A DNA stretch of 64,000 nucleotides from Vibrio sp. BS-M-Sm-2 (lineage in GTDB: Bacteria > Pseudomonadota > Gammaproteobacteria > Enterobacterales > Vibrionaceae). Within the stretch, counting starts at the first letter, position 1. Each line of letters opens with the position of its first letter. The notes beneath the pieces were generated by a model. That model saw only the letters and a list, made by a program, of their open reading frames with translations. It was not told where the DNA came from and made no database searches. The stretch covers positions 868,001 to 932,000 of the forward strand of contig NZ_CP167895.1 in NCBI RefSeq assembly GCF_041504345.1, written 5' to 3'. Both the position numbers and the translations under genes were made by a program. Below are positions 16,320 to 26,142 of the stretch, piece after piece.

Positions 16320-17249
16320 TTACTTCTCAGGCTGAATCACCTTATCGAAGAAATTTTGTATTGTTTGGTGCAGCAGTTGGTTTAGTGGAAAACCACGTTT
16401 AGATTGCAGGTATCCACCGTTAATTTGAATCGATCTCATCTCTTTTGGAATAGACGGAAGAGGGTAGCAACTTAGTTCGGGCTCATTCTCAGTCACTAAC
16501 GTACTACCAAAAGACAAGGCGTCAGAATGTTTTAATTTATTGAGTAAAACTCGAATACTGTGAGTCGTTAAAACGATATTTGCTTTATACCCTCTTGCTA
16601 AATAAAAGTCTTCAACCGGGGCGCGTTTTGAGTTAATCCCGTCAGCGAGTATCCGAGTGATAGGAAGGTGATGGATGTCTTCTAGGGCGGTACTCTTACT
16701 AAGTACTGGGTGATCTTTACGAGCAATGAGGCTGAGTTTTATTTCTTTTAAACGGTGCTGATAAATCTCTTGTGGCAATTGGAACTGAGAAAAAAGGAGC
16801 AAGTAATCTATTTGGCCATTAAGCATTTCATTTAAGCTTTGTTCTTGCCAATAAACTAATTTAAAACTGGCAGCAGGTAGTGCTTCTCTTAGAGCACTAA
16901 AAATACCATCTCCCCATTGCTCAAGCATGAAGATGTTCATTGCGATCGACACTTCACCTTTAAATTGCAGAGGGTCGAAATTTTGATAAGACTCGACGAC
17001 TTTTAGTAGAGGTGTGAACATTTCATCGGCGGCTTCTGCAAGTTTTTCAGCTAGCTCAGAAGGCTCGACACCATGAGCTTTACGAATAAACAGTTGATCA
17101 CCAAACGTTTCTCTCAGCTTAGCTAGACCACGACTGACGCTAGTTTGTGATATCCCCAATTTGTCTGCGGCCTGATGTGTGTTTCGTGTTTCTACAACCG
17201 CTTGCAATAGTTTCAGTAGGTTTAAATCTAAATCGCGAAGTTCTTTCAT
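16320..17249 (-). CDS. LysR-family transcriptional regulator
   Basis: 309 aa: N-terminal winged helix-turn-helix (LDLNLLKLLQAVVETRNTHQAADKLGISQTSVSRGLAKLRETFGD) and a periplasmic-binding-protein-like effector domain. It belongs to the branch with KAHGVEPSELAEKL after the linker helix, shared with the LysR gene at 35.9 kb. Target genes cannot be told; its only close neighbour is the convergent esterase. Confidence 0.9.
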   Translation of the reverse strand: MKELRDLDLNLLKLLQAVVETRNTHQAADKLGISQTSVSRGLAKLRETFGDQLFIRKAHGVEPSELAEKLAEAADEMFTPLLKVVESYQNFDPLQFKGEVSIAMNIFMLEQWGDGIFSALREALPAASFKLVYWQEQSLNEMLNGQIDYLLLFSQFQLPQEIYQHRLKEIKLSLIARKDHPVLSKSTALEDIHHLPITRILADGINSKRAPVEDFYLARGYKANIVLTTHSIRVLLNKLKHSDALSFGSTLVTENEPELSCYPLPSIPKEMRSIQINGGYLQSKRGFPLNQLLHQTIQNFFDKVIQPEK

Positions 17250-17706
17250 CGTTAGCCCTTAACTATTGAGAGTCTTCCATTGTAGTGTTGAACGCGGATG
17301 ACGCAAACTCATTTTTCCCGCAGGTGTGTCAGTCTGTGTCAAACCGACTTAAACATAAATATAAGTATGGTTTACAGAAAGTTGCATATGTCACCGTTAC
17401 TTGAGGTTTGGAACATATTTGCACCCTAATAGGATTATCGGAACGACCTTGATATTGTGTAATTGATAGTATCTAGGTTGCTATAGGTGATATTGGAGAG
17501 TCACCCAGCCATTTACAAAGTCCGTATATTGCTGTTCCTGCATTTAATCTTATTGTTAATGAGCCCAAATGATTAGCTCTGAACGTGTTGGGACAGTTTA
17601 TTGTGCCAATGGTTTTACTAGAATCTATTTAAGTCTTCAGTGGTGGTAGTTCAATTCAGCCCTCGCTCTCTTAATGACTCAATATGTGTTAGGTAGTATT
17701 TTTCAA
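17250..17706. other. Intergenic stretch, no gene found
   Basis: 457 bases upstream of a LysR gene and downstream of the AttH-like gene. It holds a short inverted repeat (GGTGA 17486-17490 / TCACC 17501-17505); I see no other structure or credible small gene. Confidence 0.5.
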
Positions 17707-18843
17707 TTAATACCCCGTAAGCTCCATATAACCAGAACCGGAGTGTGTTCCTTCAATTGAGATAGGCCCTTCCCAATAGGGAACTGACAGTGGCATTTTG
17801 GCATTTGGATTGAGTGCTGAGACGGTCAGTTCGATTTGTTGAGTTGGAATCGAAATTTGCCACTCTGTTGGGTAGTCACGCCCATCGATTTCAGTCTGTT
17901 TGGTGGCGATTAGGGTGATGTCTTGCTGTGAAATCGCGATGCCAGAACCATCTTGCTGCATCAATCTTGCGTGAGCATAACTGGCTTCGCCTGTTGTTGA
18001 GTTTCGAAGTTGAAATACCACCAAACTGGTTTCATCACCTAGCCTTAGCGCAAACCAATCCCAGCCTTGTTGCGAGTCGAGTAAAAACTGCGAGCTCCAT
18101 TCTCTGTCTATCCAACCTTTGCCAGAAACTTGATGCGTGACTCCATCGATGATTACCTCGCCCGATACATTAATGAATGGTTGGCTGTAGTAATAGGAAG
18201 CTACTTTGCCATCGCTACTTTTGGTGCTGTAGCCTTGTTCGCCTTGCTTTTGATAAGGGGCGTTGTTGGTTAACTTAAGCGAGTAGCCAAACTGACCGGA
18301 ATTAGCGTTCAAGGTTGCGGGGAACAGATCATCGCTTGACGATGTCCATTGCCAGTCATCGAGATAGACCCGAAATGGTGAAGCGCTTACACCTGCGAGT
18401 TCAGCTTGGTCGCGTGACCACTTCTCATCGGCGTAGTGTTTGTCTTTTGTGGTGACGGCGCTGTGTGCCATGTAGATTTGCTGACTTTGCCACGTAGTTT
18501 CCTTAGTGCCATTGCCACTTTCCTGTGGTGCAGCCGCGAAGCGGAACTGTGTCCACTGCAGGCCTAACGCATTGCCGTCTTCATCAATTAAGTTTGCGGT
18601 TAAATACCACCATTCATGACGAAAATCTGGGTGTGCTTGATGGTCGGCAGGGAAGGTGATGTCGATACCTTTTACTACCGGCGTGAATTGCTCAGCCTCT
18701 TTTTGTGTTTTATCGTCGGTTTGTGTTTCTGCGCCAAGTATCGAACCCATATTTTGAGCTGATGGTTGAGTGGACTCCTCACACCCTAAAAGGAGCAAGA
18801 TGCCAAGTGTGAGAACGAAAACTCTCATTGATCGATTCATCAC
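17707..18843 (-). CDS. AttH/CrtC-family lipocalin-like lipoprotein
   Basis: 378 aa. A lipoprotein signal (MMNRSMRVFVLTLGILLLLG-C) anchors it to a membrane. The body has the two-domain lipocalin-like fold of the AttH/carotenoid-hydratase family: HPDFRHEWWYLTANLIDEDG at the N-terminal side and VSGKGWIDREWSSQFLLDSQQGWDWFALRLGD in the middle. The start overlaps the permease stop by 4 bases, so it is co-translated with the ABC transporter. In the AttEFGH grouping such proteins accompany an ABC exporter of unknown, probably hydrophobic, cargo. No carotenoid genes are nearby, so a hydratase role is unlikely. Confidence 0.82.
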   Translation of the reverse strand: MMNRSMRVFVLTLGILLLLGCEESTQPSAQNMGSILGAETQTDDKTQKEAEQFTPVVKGIDITFPADHQAHPDFRHEWWYLTANLIDEDGNALGLQWTQFRFAAAPQESGNGTKETTWQSQQIYMAHSAVTTKDKHYADEKWSRDQAELAGVSASPFRVYLDDWQWTSSSDDLFPATLNANSGQFGYSLKLTNNAPYQKQGEQGYSTKSSDGKVASYYYSQPFINVSGEVIIDGVTHQVSGKGWIDREWSSQFLLDSQQGWDWFALRLGDETSLVVFQLRNSTTGEASYAHARLMQQDGSGIAISQQDITLIATKQTEIDGRDYPTEWQISIPTQQIELTVSALNPNAKMPLSVPYWEGPISIEGTHSGSGYMELTGY

Positions 18844-21374
18844 AACACCTCACTCTGCAAACTGGATACCACGGGTTTACTGACCAAACGCCACAGTGGA
18901 ATCAAGGTCGCAATCACAGCCACTAAAATGGTGATGGTTGCGATGCTGGCTGCGTCACTCCAATTCCATACATAATTTAAACTCCAACCAAAGGCGCGCA
19001 GGGTAACGATGTCCGTTAACACATAACCGACCATAGCGCCGAGTGGTAAGGCGATAACCAGAGTGAAGGTGACCAGAACAACGATTTGCGTGACTACCAT
19101 CACCATCAATTTTCTCTGACTAACACCGAGCGCATACAACCTTGCAATAGAGGCTTTGCGCGCATCGAGCAACATGAAACAGGCGCAGAACAACCCAATC
19201 ACCGCCACCATTAAGGTGACGCCATTAAGCGCCCGAGTGATGGCAAAGGTTTGTGAGAATATATCTAAAGCGATCGATTTGATCTGCGCTTGATCGTAAA
19301 GCTGGCTAGGGTGCAAATTGAGTTGTTGGCGTAGTTGTTCGTGCATCACTTGTGGGTCGCCAGAGACTTTGATTCCCAAGCTGGTGGGTAGGTCAGTAAA
19401 GCCGCTTTCAAGCCATAAATCAGGTGCAAGCAACACTTCGCCATTCGGTGAGCCGTAATCGTGGAAAATCGCCCCGACGATGAGTGTTTTGTCTTGGATC
19501 GCGTCGAGCTTTAGTTGGCTTCCAAGGGACAAGCCGAGCTTCACCGCTGTAGGTTCGCTGATCGCCACGAATTCACCTTGGTAAAAGCGCGTCCAGAAAT
19601 CATCAACGTGGGATTGGAACACCATGGTTTGCTCAAGTGTGTCTTTGTCTTTGGTGCCGAGCAAAATCGGTAAGCCCTGTAAGTTATCATCGACGTAGTA
19701 TTGCTTATAGACGGTTTCAACGTTATCAAACTGGGCTAAGGCACGTTCAACATTGGCAATTTCACCTTGGGCCGGGCTAACGTAAATGTCGGCATGCAAT
19801 CGCTGTTCAAGCCATTGCTTTAGAGTGGACTCAAAACTGCCAACTAAGGTATTCATTCCCATATTGGCGGTAACAGCAAGAAGCAGCGCCATCATGGCAA
19901 GGGAAAGAGGGGAGATCAGCTCACGCAGTTCAGCAAACAGATATTGTATTAAGCCCGATTGGGTGCGTTTTTCGCTCCAATTCGCTAGCACGCTGAGCGT
20001 TTTGGGGAGATACAAGGGAATCGACACCACTAACACACCGAGCCATGCCATGGTGAAGCTGTGGTGTTCGCTCAGCCATAACCCTGCTAACGCGACAATG
20101 GTTAATACTGACCCGATAACAAACAGCTGATTTTCGTTAGACGCTTCTGGCGCTTGATAGAAACCGCCATGGGAAGAGAGGGGTTGTCGCACCCGCTGTT
20201 TAAAGTGTTGCCAACACGCGACAAGCGTTGCGGCCAGCGTGAGTAGCAGTGCCTGCACTAACCATTGCCACTGCCATGTACCGGGAAGCAGTGTTGCACC
20301 ATAAAGTTGCTCAAGCGTTATCGCGACGGTGGGATGTAGCCAATGGCTGAGTTGAATGCCGAGAATGAAACCAAGCGACGCGCCCAGTGTGACTAAAACA
20401 GTCAGCTCGACTAACAGAGCTGAAAACACGATGCTTGGCGCAATGCCGGCTTGTTGAATTTGCACCAACAGCCGATTACGTTTCAGCAAACTGTACTTCA
20501 CAGCGTTGTAAGCGATGAATAGGCCAACCAAAAACGCCAACAAACTCATGGCGGTGAGGTTAAGGTGAAAGCTATCGGTAATTGAACCGAGATCCGTGCT
20601 TTGGTTGTTGGAAATCCATTGCCCTTGCTCACCTATGAGGCTCTGCCATTTATCCTGAGTATTACTATTAGTGTCGCTCTTAGTGTCAAAAATAGCGATA
20701 TAGCTCAGTTGCCCTTGCTTGTTAAGCAATTGCTGAGCGAATCCAATGTCCATCAACATTCGGCTACCCAGTTGCCATTCATCTGGCAGTACCACAACCT
20801 TGGTGAGTACTTCATCCAAAGTGAGCGTGTCCACTTCGTCCAAACTCTGGTGCTGAGATTGACTCATCATCACAATGGGCTCACCCGCTAAGAGTTGCGG
20901 CAAAGGTAAGGCATTGTCGAACAGGGAAATGTTTGGCTCTTTGGTTTGAGTATTGCTTTTATCGTCGACGCGAGAGTGACGAGTTCTTGAAGTGAGGGCG
21001 GCGATCAACTCACTGCCTTGAACTGACCAACGTCGACCTTGTTCGTCTCTTACTCGCCCTTCTATAACGGGTAGCGCTGCGCTTAATCCACTTTGTCTTA
21101 AGTTGAAGTAGAGCGATTCCGGCAAATAGTTTTGCCCTGCTGGTGGAATGATAAGGTTGTGCGCTTGAGCGCTAAGTTGCTCGGTCGATTCTGCATAACT
21201 GCGCTTGGCATTGAGGTTGATGGCTTGCACTGCGACAAACAAGGTGACCGCTAACACAATGCCGATCAGAATCGCTGCGGCTTGTAGTGGTGATTGACGA
21301 TAGTGCGCTGCGAATAGATTCAGAGTCAGTTTGGTATGGGTGAGCTGGTTCTGAACGAAGCCAGTTTGCTTCAT
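18840..21374 (-). CDS. ABC transporter permease, fused FtsX/MacB type (AttF-AttG-like)
   Basis: 844 aa from the ATG at 21374, which lies 8 bases after the ATPase stop; a longer form overlapping the ATPase gene is less likely. Layout: TM1, a large periplasmic domain (about 50-255), three helices ending in the first FtsX domain, a central membrane block, a second periplasmic domain, then three C-terminal helices with ARLYALGVSQRKLMVMVV, the coupling-helix motif of FtsX permeases. Ten-helix duplicated permeases of this kind work in lipoprotein/lipid extraction or export rather than import. The permease shares an operon with an ATPase and an AttH lipoprotein. Confidence 0.85.
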   Translation of the reverse strand: MKQTGFVQNQLTHTKLTLNLFAAHYRQSPLQAAAILIGIVLAVTLFVAVQAINLNAKRSYAESTEQLSAQAHNLIIPPAGQNYLPESLYFNLRQSGLSAALPVIEGRVRDEQGRRWSVQGSELIAALTSRTRHSRVDDKSNTQTKEPNISLFDNALPLPQLLAGEPIVMMSQSQHQSLDEVDTLTLDEVLTKVVVLPDEWQLGSRMLMDIGFAQQLLNKQGQLSYIAIFDTKSDTNSNTQDKWQSLIGEQGQWISNNQSTDLGSITDSFHLNLTAMSLLAFLVGLFIAYNAVKYSLLKRNRLLVQIQQAGIAPSIVFSALLVELTVLVTLGASLGFILGIQLSHWLHPTVAITLEQLYGATLLPGTWQWQWLVQALLLTLAATLVACWQHFKQRVRQPLSSHGGFYQAPEASNENQLFVIGSVLTIVALAGLWLSEHHSFTMAWLGVLVVSIPLYLPKTLSVLANWSEKRTQSGLIQYLFAELRELISPLSLAMMALLLAVTANMGMNTLVGSFESTLKQWLEQRLHADIYVSPAQGEIANVERALAQFDNVETVYKQYYVDDNLQGLPILLGTKDKDTLEQTMVFQSHVDDFWTRFYQGEFVAISEPTAVKLGLSLGSQLKLDAIQDKTLIVGAIFHDYGSPNGEVLLAPDLWLESGFTDLPTSLGIKVSGDPQVMHEQLRQQLNLHPSQLYDQAQIKSIALDIFSQTFAITRALNGVTLMVAVIGLFCACFMLLDARKASIARLYALGVSQRKLMVMVVTQIVVLVTFTLVIALPLGAMVGYVLTDIVTLRAFGWSLNYVWNWSDAASIATITILVAVIATLIPLWRLVSKPVVSSLQSEVL

Positions 21375-21382
21375 TGGATTAC

Positions 21383-22081
21383 TCACAACGCTGCTGCTCT
21401 TAGGGTTAGATCCGCGTTCTTTAAACAACCATCATCTAACACCAATTTTGTCTGCATAAAGCTGGCGCATTCTGGGCTGTGCGTAACCAAAAGCACGGCA
21501 GTGTTGCCTTGCGTGGTAATTTCACTGAGCAGCTTCATTACCTCAATACCTGCTTTGTGGTCGAGGTTGCCTGTGGGTTCGTCGGCAAGCAGTAGTTTGG
21601 GTTTGTGTGCTAGTGCACGCGCTATTGCGACTCGTTGTTGCTGACCGCCAGAGAGTGCGGATACATGTCTTTCGAGTAGCTCGCTGATACCCAATGCATC
21701 AACTAAATAGTCGCACCAGTCGCTCCATTTCTGTTGATTTAAATGAAGAGGGAAGGCGATGTTTTGTTTTACGTTGAGTGGGGTTAACAAGTTGAACTGT
21801 TGAAAGATAACGCCTAATTTTTGATGGCGGAATCGGCTCCACTGTGGATCTTTCCAATTTAATGTATTTTCGCCATCGAGCCACAACTCGCCACCAGATA
21901 GAGGTTCAAAGCCCGCAATGATGTTCAGCAGAGTACTCTTCCCACTGCCACTCGCCCCTGTTAAAGCCACGCTTGCCCTTGTCGCCAAAGCGAAGTCGAC
22001 ATTGTCCAACACGTGATGGATATCTTTACCATCAACAAAGCTTTTGCTGGCATGTGTGAGTGTGACAATTGGGCTTTCCAT
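21383..22081 (-). CDS. ABC transporter ATP-binding protein (LolD/MacB-like, AttE-like)
   Basis: 232 aa ATPase: Walker A GASGSGKST, Q-loop FQQFNLL, signature LSGGQQQRVAIARAL, Walker B LLLADEPTGNLD, and switch histidine LLVTHS. The DEPTGNLD sequence is typical of the LolD/MacB/FtsE group that partners with FtsX-type permeases. It is the first gene of the three-gene operon. Confidence 0.92.
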   Translation of the reverse strand: MESPIVTLTHASKSFVDGKDIHHVLDNVDFALATRASVALTGASGSGKSTLLNIIAGFEPLSGGELWLDGENTLNWKDPQWSRFRHQKLGVIFQQFNLLTPLNVKQNIAFPLHLNQQKWSDWCDYLVDALGISELLERHVSALSGGQQQRVAIARALAHKPKLLLADEPTGNLDHKAGIEVMKLLSEITTQGNTAVLLVTHSPECASFMQTKLVLDDGCLKNADLTLRAAAL

Positions 22082-22552
22082 TTCCTTTCCTTATAACCAA
22101 AAATTACCATCAAAAGGTGTCGTTACTTGTGGCAATTACCAAAACGGCAAGCTCTATAAAACTGTAGACAACAATTTCAAACAATAGAGCGATTTATATC
22201 GAATTATTAATAACTTGTACTTCAAAAAGAGGGAAATAGATCAGTGAGAGGGAGAATACAGTTGGTGGTGGGAGCTTAGAGTCACTATGGAGGCTTTTGG
22301 ATTTATCGTTAGATGGTTCGTGATCTCGTTTAAGTGCAATAAATCGTAGCTCAACTTATTAAACGTTTTATTTATGAAAGCGGAGTGGGTTGGTGCTGTT
22401 TCCTAGCTTGTTTTGTCCCAAAGCTAGTTAACGTTATTACTCATTTACAAGCTGTTAATGTCAACTCGTGATACGTTGGCTAATGATATGGCTGTAACTA
22501 TATTAATGTAAATTAGCTTATAATATTAACTAGTTTCTATGAATAACTTTGA
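22082..22552. other. AT-rich intergenic stretch, no gene found
   Basis: 471 bases between the ABC operon promoter side and the AbiC-like pair. A 7-bp inverted repeat GCTCTAT/ATAGAGC lies near 22151-22194. I see no terminator, repeat or small gene that I would defend. Confidence 0.5.
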
Positions 22553-23110
22553 CTATTGTGATTTATAGATACTACTGCCTCTACTTCCAGACCATCGTAT
22601 AAGGCTACTTTTTTTGAATTCTTCCCCATCAACAAGCTTTCTCCAAACTCCAGACTCTCTAATAACTATTATTCCATTACATTTAACTAAATAACTCATC
22701 TCCCTCTCTTCCATAATCATATAAATACATTCAATTTTTGATTTGCATATTTCTCTTTCAAATAATTGAGTAGCATTTATTTCTTGGGAGAAATTATCAT
22801 CAAGCTCTACAGCATCAGTCCGTGAAAATGGCTTAAATATTGATTGAAGAACATAGAAATCAGTAATGGTGTCATCGTTTATATATTTTGATTTGTGTAA
22901 CAGTTTTACTATTTCCAAGAACAAGGATAGCTTTGTCCTGACTGTCATAGATAGTGAAACATCATGTTCAATCAATTTATAGCAATGTAGAACCATATGT
23001 TCAATTATTGATGACAATGTCTTGTAATCACTATTATAAGGATGCTCTCTAAGAGTGATTATCAAATCACTCTCACTTTCTTCATTTAGCATTTCTTTTA
23101 GGTAAATCAT
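22553..23110 (-). CDS. Hypothetical protein, second gene of AbiC-like pair
   Basis: 185 aa, cytoplasmic, mainly helical by appearance, acidic in the first third (LNEESESDL). It ends in a short beta-rich tail (CNGIIVIRESGVWRKLVDGEEF). I do not recognise the family. It starts inside the stop codon of the upstream membrane-protein gene (ATGA overlap), so the two are translationally coupled and probably act together. Codon and base use is clearly richer in A and T than in flanking genes, pointing to horizontal origin. Confidence 0.6.
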   Translation of the reverse strand: MIYLKEMLNEESESDLIITLREHPYNSDYKTLSSIIEHMVLHCYKLIEHDVSLSMTVRTKLSLFLEIVKLLHKSKYINDDTITDFYVLQSIFKPFSRTDAVELDDNFSQEINATQLFEREICKSKIECIYMIMEEREMSYLVKCNGIIVIRESGVWRKLVDGEEFKKSSLIRWSGSRGSSIYKSQ

Positions 23111-23580
23111 TCGATTAGACCAAGGAACAACCGTTCTACATTATTTCGGTGTTTAAGTTTGATTATTTTATTGTCAAAATCATGAACCCAAGATTGTATG
23201 TCGTCATTCAGGCGAAATCCTACATTAACATCTGGAACAGGCTTAATGTCTGTCATTATTTCAAATGCAAGATCAGACATATGATTTAGTGATTGAGTTG
23301 TATTATCAATATCTCTAGTTTGTTGCAAAAATCTAATTTGCTCATTTGTTGATTCCCGAGAGATATTTATCTGCTGGATTATTAATATGATAGTGAAAAA
23401 TGCAAGAAACGGCCCGACAACCCCACCTAAATAAGTACCAAAGTTGGCCCAATCTTGAGTATCGCCAGACAGTCCAAATTTGATAAACTTGTATGAGTAT
23501 GGTAACAACGCCAATATTAAAACAATGGCTATCATTAACGAAGCTGTTTTGATTGATATGTTGGAAAGTTTCACTAGCAA
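23107..23580 (-). CDS. Membrane protein resembling the N-terminus of phage-abortive-infection (AbiC-like) proteins
   Basis: 157 aa with two membrane helices (about 13-35 and 55-72) around DTQDWANFGTYLGGVVGPFLAFFTI, a segment typical of putative phage abortive infection proteins (putAbiC family), then a helical linker (QQINISRESTNEQIRFLQQT). Full-length family members have a longer cytoplasmic domain in the same chain; here the second gene may supply it. AT-rich and isolated among housekeeping-like genes. The family link is by remembered resemblance, not a search; defence function is inference. Confidence 0.55.
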   Translation of the reverse strand: MLVKLSNISIKTASLMIAIVLILALLPYSYKFIKFGLSGDTQDWANFGTYLGGVVGPFLAFFTIILIIQQINISRESTNEQIRFLQQTRDIDNTTQSLNHMSDLAFEIMTDIKPVPDVNVGFRLNDDIQSWVHDFDNKIIKLKHRNNVERLFLGLIE

Positions 23581-23938
23581 ATAATCTCTATAATCACCTT
23601 AAACAATTCTCCATTATATGAAATTATCACATCGGTTAAAACACACTCAGTGATATTTACACTTTCATCAATAACACCTTAAGCCATATCAATTATCAAC
23701 AGTATCTGATTGTTCATGTACCTGTAGAATTAAACTTTCATACTTTACCTAATCTGATTCTACTGGGGGGAGTGCAATTTCAAACTTGGTTCTGTCCAAC
23801 TACGAGTTAGCCTTTGCAGCTCATTCATCCAATATCAACCGCTTTACTCAGTACAGATGTAATGTTGGAAGATGGAAACGACAACGACTTAACCACGCTC
23901 TAAGCGTCGTTAAGTCGTTATTGGTTTGAGGTCAGAGC
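23581..23938. other. Intergenic stretch with terminator-like palindrome
   Basis: 358 bases upstream of the AbiC-like pair and downstream of the nucleotidase gene. Apart from the hairpin at 23884-23920 and promoter-like AT-rich sequence before 23580 I see nothing. Confidence 0.5.
23884..23920 (-). terminator. Long hairpin after the nucleotidase gene
   Basis: AACGACTTAAC/GTTAAGTCGTT (11 bp) continues inward as ACGCT/AGCGT with one mismatch and a 3-base loop. It lies 18 bases past the nucleotidase stop. The T tract is poor (GTCGTTTCC), so termination is likely but not certain. Confidence 0.65.
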
Positions 23939-25843
23939 TTAATTGAGCGCTTTGATCAGAGTGATTTCGCGTTTGATCTGCTTACTCTCTTGCTCAGTTG
24001 CTTGCGCCAGTTTCTTTTCGCGTGTGGTTATGGCTGCTTGTTTGGCTTCGTCAGATGTGAACATCAGTTCTTTCACGTTAATAGAAGCGATGTTTGTGTA
24101 GCGGCCATCGTCACTGGTTGGGATTGATATGGTTTCATCATTAATCAATGATTTTACGATTTCACGCTGTTCATTGTAACGGCTCTCTAAACCAGAAAGT
24201 GCCCAACGCTGCTGAGGCTTTCCTTCATACTGACCGTTCTTTTCTTCTTTAAGATACTTGATGGTCATATTACGGATTGTGCCTGCTTCTTCTCCATACT
24301 CGGCTTCAGTATCAAAGAGTACAGGGAACGATTCACCCTCTAGCACGCCGCCTTGCTTGGTTAGATGACCCATTCGATAGCTATTCATACCAATGCGGAT
24401 TTCTGTTTCATCTTTTACCGGTGTGCCATCAGCAAACGCGAGGTTGGTGATGCGTGTACCTGCAGGCTGAGTGAGGTCGATGGTATAAGTTACGCCCGCG
24501 AAGAAGTCATTGGTCGAATATTTTGAAGCTCTACGTTCAGGGTTAAAGCTGTAGGTCACATCGCCGGGTTGTACTGAGTTGAAGTAGCCCGCAGACCATT
24601 CCATGTAGGTTCTTAACTCTTTGCCTGTCATCTGGTAGACAGTGATTTCGCCACCAGCATATTGGTAGTTGTACGCGATGTCTTTGGCTTTGATTGGGCC
24701 AACATCGAGCTCTGCATTGTCATTGTCTATTTGAAGTGCGATGACATTGGCTTTAGGTGCATAGAAGAAGCTCGCTTCTTGGTATAGCGCACTGATGCCT
24801 GTGTCTTGAACATGGACTTGAGGGATACCGCGGATTTCGTTTTCAGGGACTAAATCAACGCCGGTAAGCTGAGCGACAGGTCGATTCGCCATTTCTCGGA
24901 GTTGTTTATGATAAGGCTGGTATAGCTCGTCCATATTCTCATCAGAATCGATACCTTTGATTTTATAAGTGAAGCTGTCTTTGTTGACGAGAGTGAATGT
25001 GCCATCGCGCTCTTCAAATTGAAGATCGATACGAGATAGGGCTCGGCCATATTTGTCGGGCTCAGTAATGATAACGCCATTCACAACGGCCTTATCGATG
25101 CGAGTGTGCATGTGACCAGCGACGATGGCATCAAGCTCTGGGTTTGCATTGGCAATGTCGGTGACACCGGTGTCGGCAATGTCATTCTCGTTCTCAATCC
25201 CCATATGGGCAACCAATACGATAGCATCCACTTTATCATCAATCTCTTTGACGATTTTCTTCACTTCCAAGGTTGGATTAGTGAAAGTGACGCCTTCTAA
25301 ACGGTTTGTACCTTGCGCAAAGACCTCCGTCATTGGGGTATCCATTCCGATCACGCCGATCTTAATGCCACCGCGTTCTAGAATGGTGTAACCCGGTAAG
25401 AATGGATTTCCGTTTTTGTTCTTGATGTTGCCGCCGAGAGACTGCCCTTTAAATTGGGTAACGGCTCTGTTGAGCGTTTTAAGGCCAAAGTCGAATTCGT
25501 GGTTACCTAAAACCCATACATCGTATTTCATGTGATTAAAGCCAAGCATCATTGGATCAACGGGCTCGTCTTTGAAGGTTTCTACGAAGTTGCCTTGGAT
25601 GGTGTCGCCAGCGTCGACAAGGATAATGTTAGATTGCTCTTTGCGGATCTCACCAACCTTGGTCGCGATTTGGCTCAAGCTACCACGAGTGTTGAGTTTA
25701 TCTGCCGCGTAATCCCACGCCATAAAATGACCGTGGATATCTGAAGTACCCAGTATCGTGACATCGTGTATGTCGCCATCAGCTGCAAAGGTGGGAAAGG
25801 CTAGAGAGAGTAGGATGGCGCTTGATAGTATGTGTCTTTTCAT
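23939..25843 (-). CDS. Periplasmic 2',3'-cyclic-nucleotide phosphodiesterase/5'-nucleotidase family protein
   Basis: About 634 aa. I start it at ATG 25843, which opens a signal peptide (MKRHILSSAILLSLAFPTFA); a GTG four codons upstream is possible. The N-terminal metallophosphatase domain has the di-metal motifs TSDIHGH, DAGDTIQGN, GNHEFD and AHMG/GHMHT. The C-terminal 5'-nucleotidase domain (about 340-580) contains the substrate-stacking region. The CpdB/YfkN class frees nucleosides and phosphate from extracellular nucleotides. It is a single-gene unit with its own terminator. Confidence 0.87.
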   Translation of the reverse strand: MKRHILSSAILLSLAFPTFAADGDIHDVTILGTSDIHGHFMAWDYAADKLNTRGSLSQIATKVGEIRKEQSNIILVDAGDTIQGNFVETFKDEPVDPMMLGFNHMKYDVWVLGNHEFDFGLKTLNRAVTQFKGQSLGGNIKNKNGNPFLPGYTILERGGIKIGVIGMDTPMTEVFAQGTNRLEGVTFTNPTLEVKKIVKEIDDKVDAIVLVAHMGIENENDIADTGVTDIANANPELDAIVAGHMHTRIDKAVVNGVIITEPDKYGRALSRIDLQFEERDGTFTLVNKDSFTYKIKGIDSDENMDELYQPYHKQLREMANRPVAQLTGVDLVPENEIRGIPQVHVQDTGISALYQEASFFYAPKANVIALQIDNDNAELDVGPIKAKDIAYNYQYAGGEITVYQMTGKELRTYMEWSAGYFNSVQPGDVTYSFNPERRASKYSTNDFFAGVTYTIDLTQPAGTRITNLAFADGTPVKDETEIRIGMNSYRMGHLTKQGGVLEGESFPVLFDTEAEYGEEAGTIRNMTIKYLKEEKNGQYEGKPQQRWALSGLESRYNEQREIVKSLINDETISIPTSDDGRYTNIASINVKELMFTSDEAKQAAITTREKKLAQATEQESKQIKREITLIKALN

Positions 25844-26142
25844 AAGTATGTTCACATCGTGGTTTTAAGTATGACGCTACCATATAGAATCGAGATTACC
25901 TTATGGGTGATCAGTGTCATATTTATAGTGATGTAACTTACTGATGTTTCAAATAAATGTGATTCATGACCATCTCGTAACCACTTAAGTTACGATGAAA
26001 CTCACTACAACTCTTCGCTATCTTTTAATACTCCGAATTCTTTGATCAAATTTTCTATGCGTTGGTGTATTAATAAGCACGTTTGTAAGCTGTTGAACGT
26101 CTTGCCTGTTGAGGTAAAAAAGGTATATCGTCCAACTTTCAC

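Noticed and set aside
25106..25391. Overlapping plus-strand frames within the nucleotidase gene
   Set aside because: Antisense shadows of a gene whose metallophosphatase motifs are all in the minus-strand frame.
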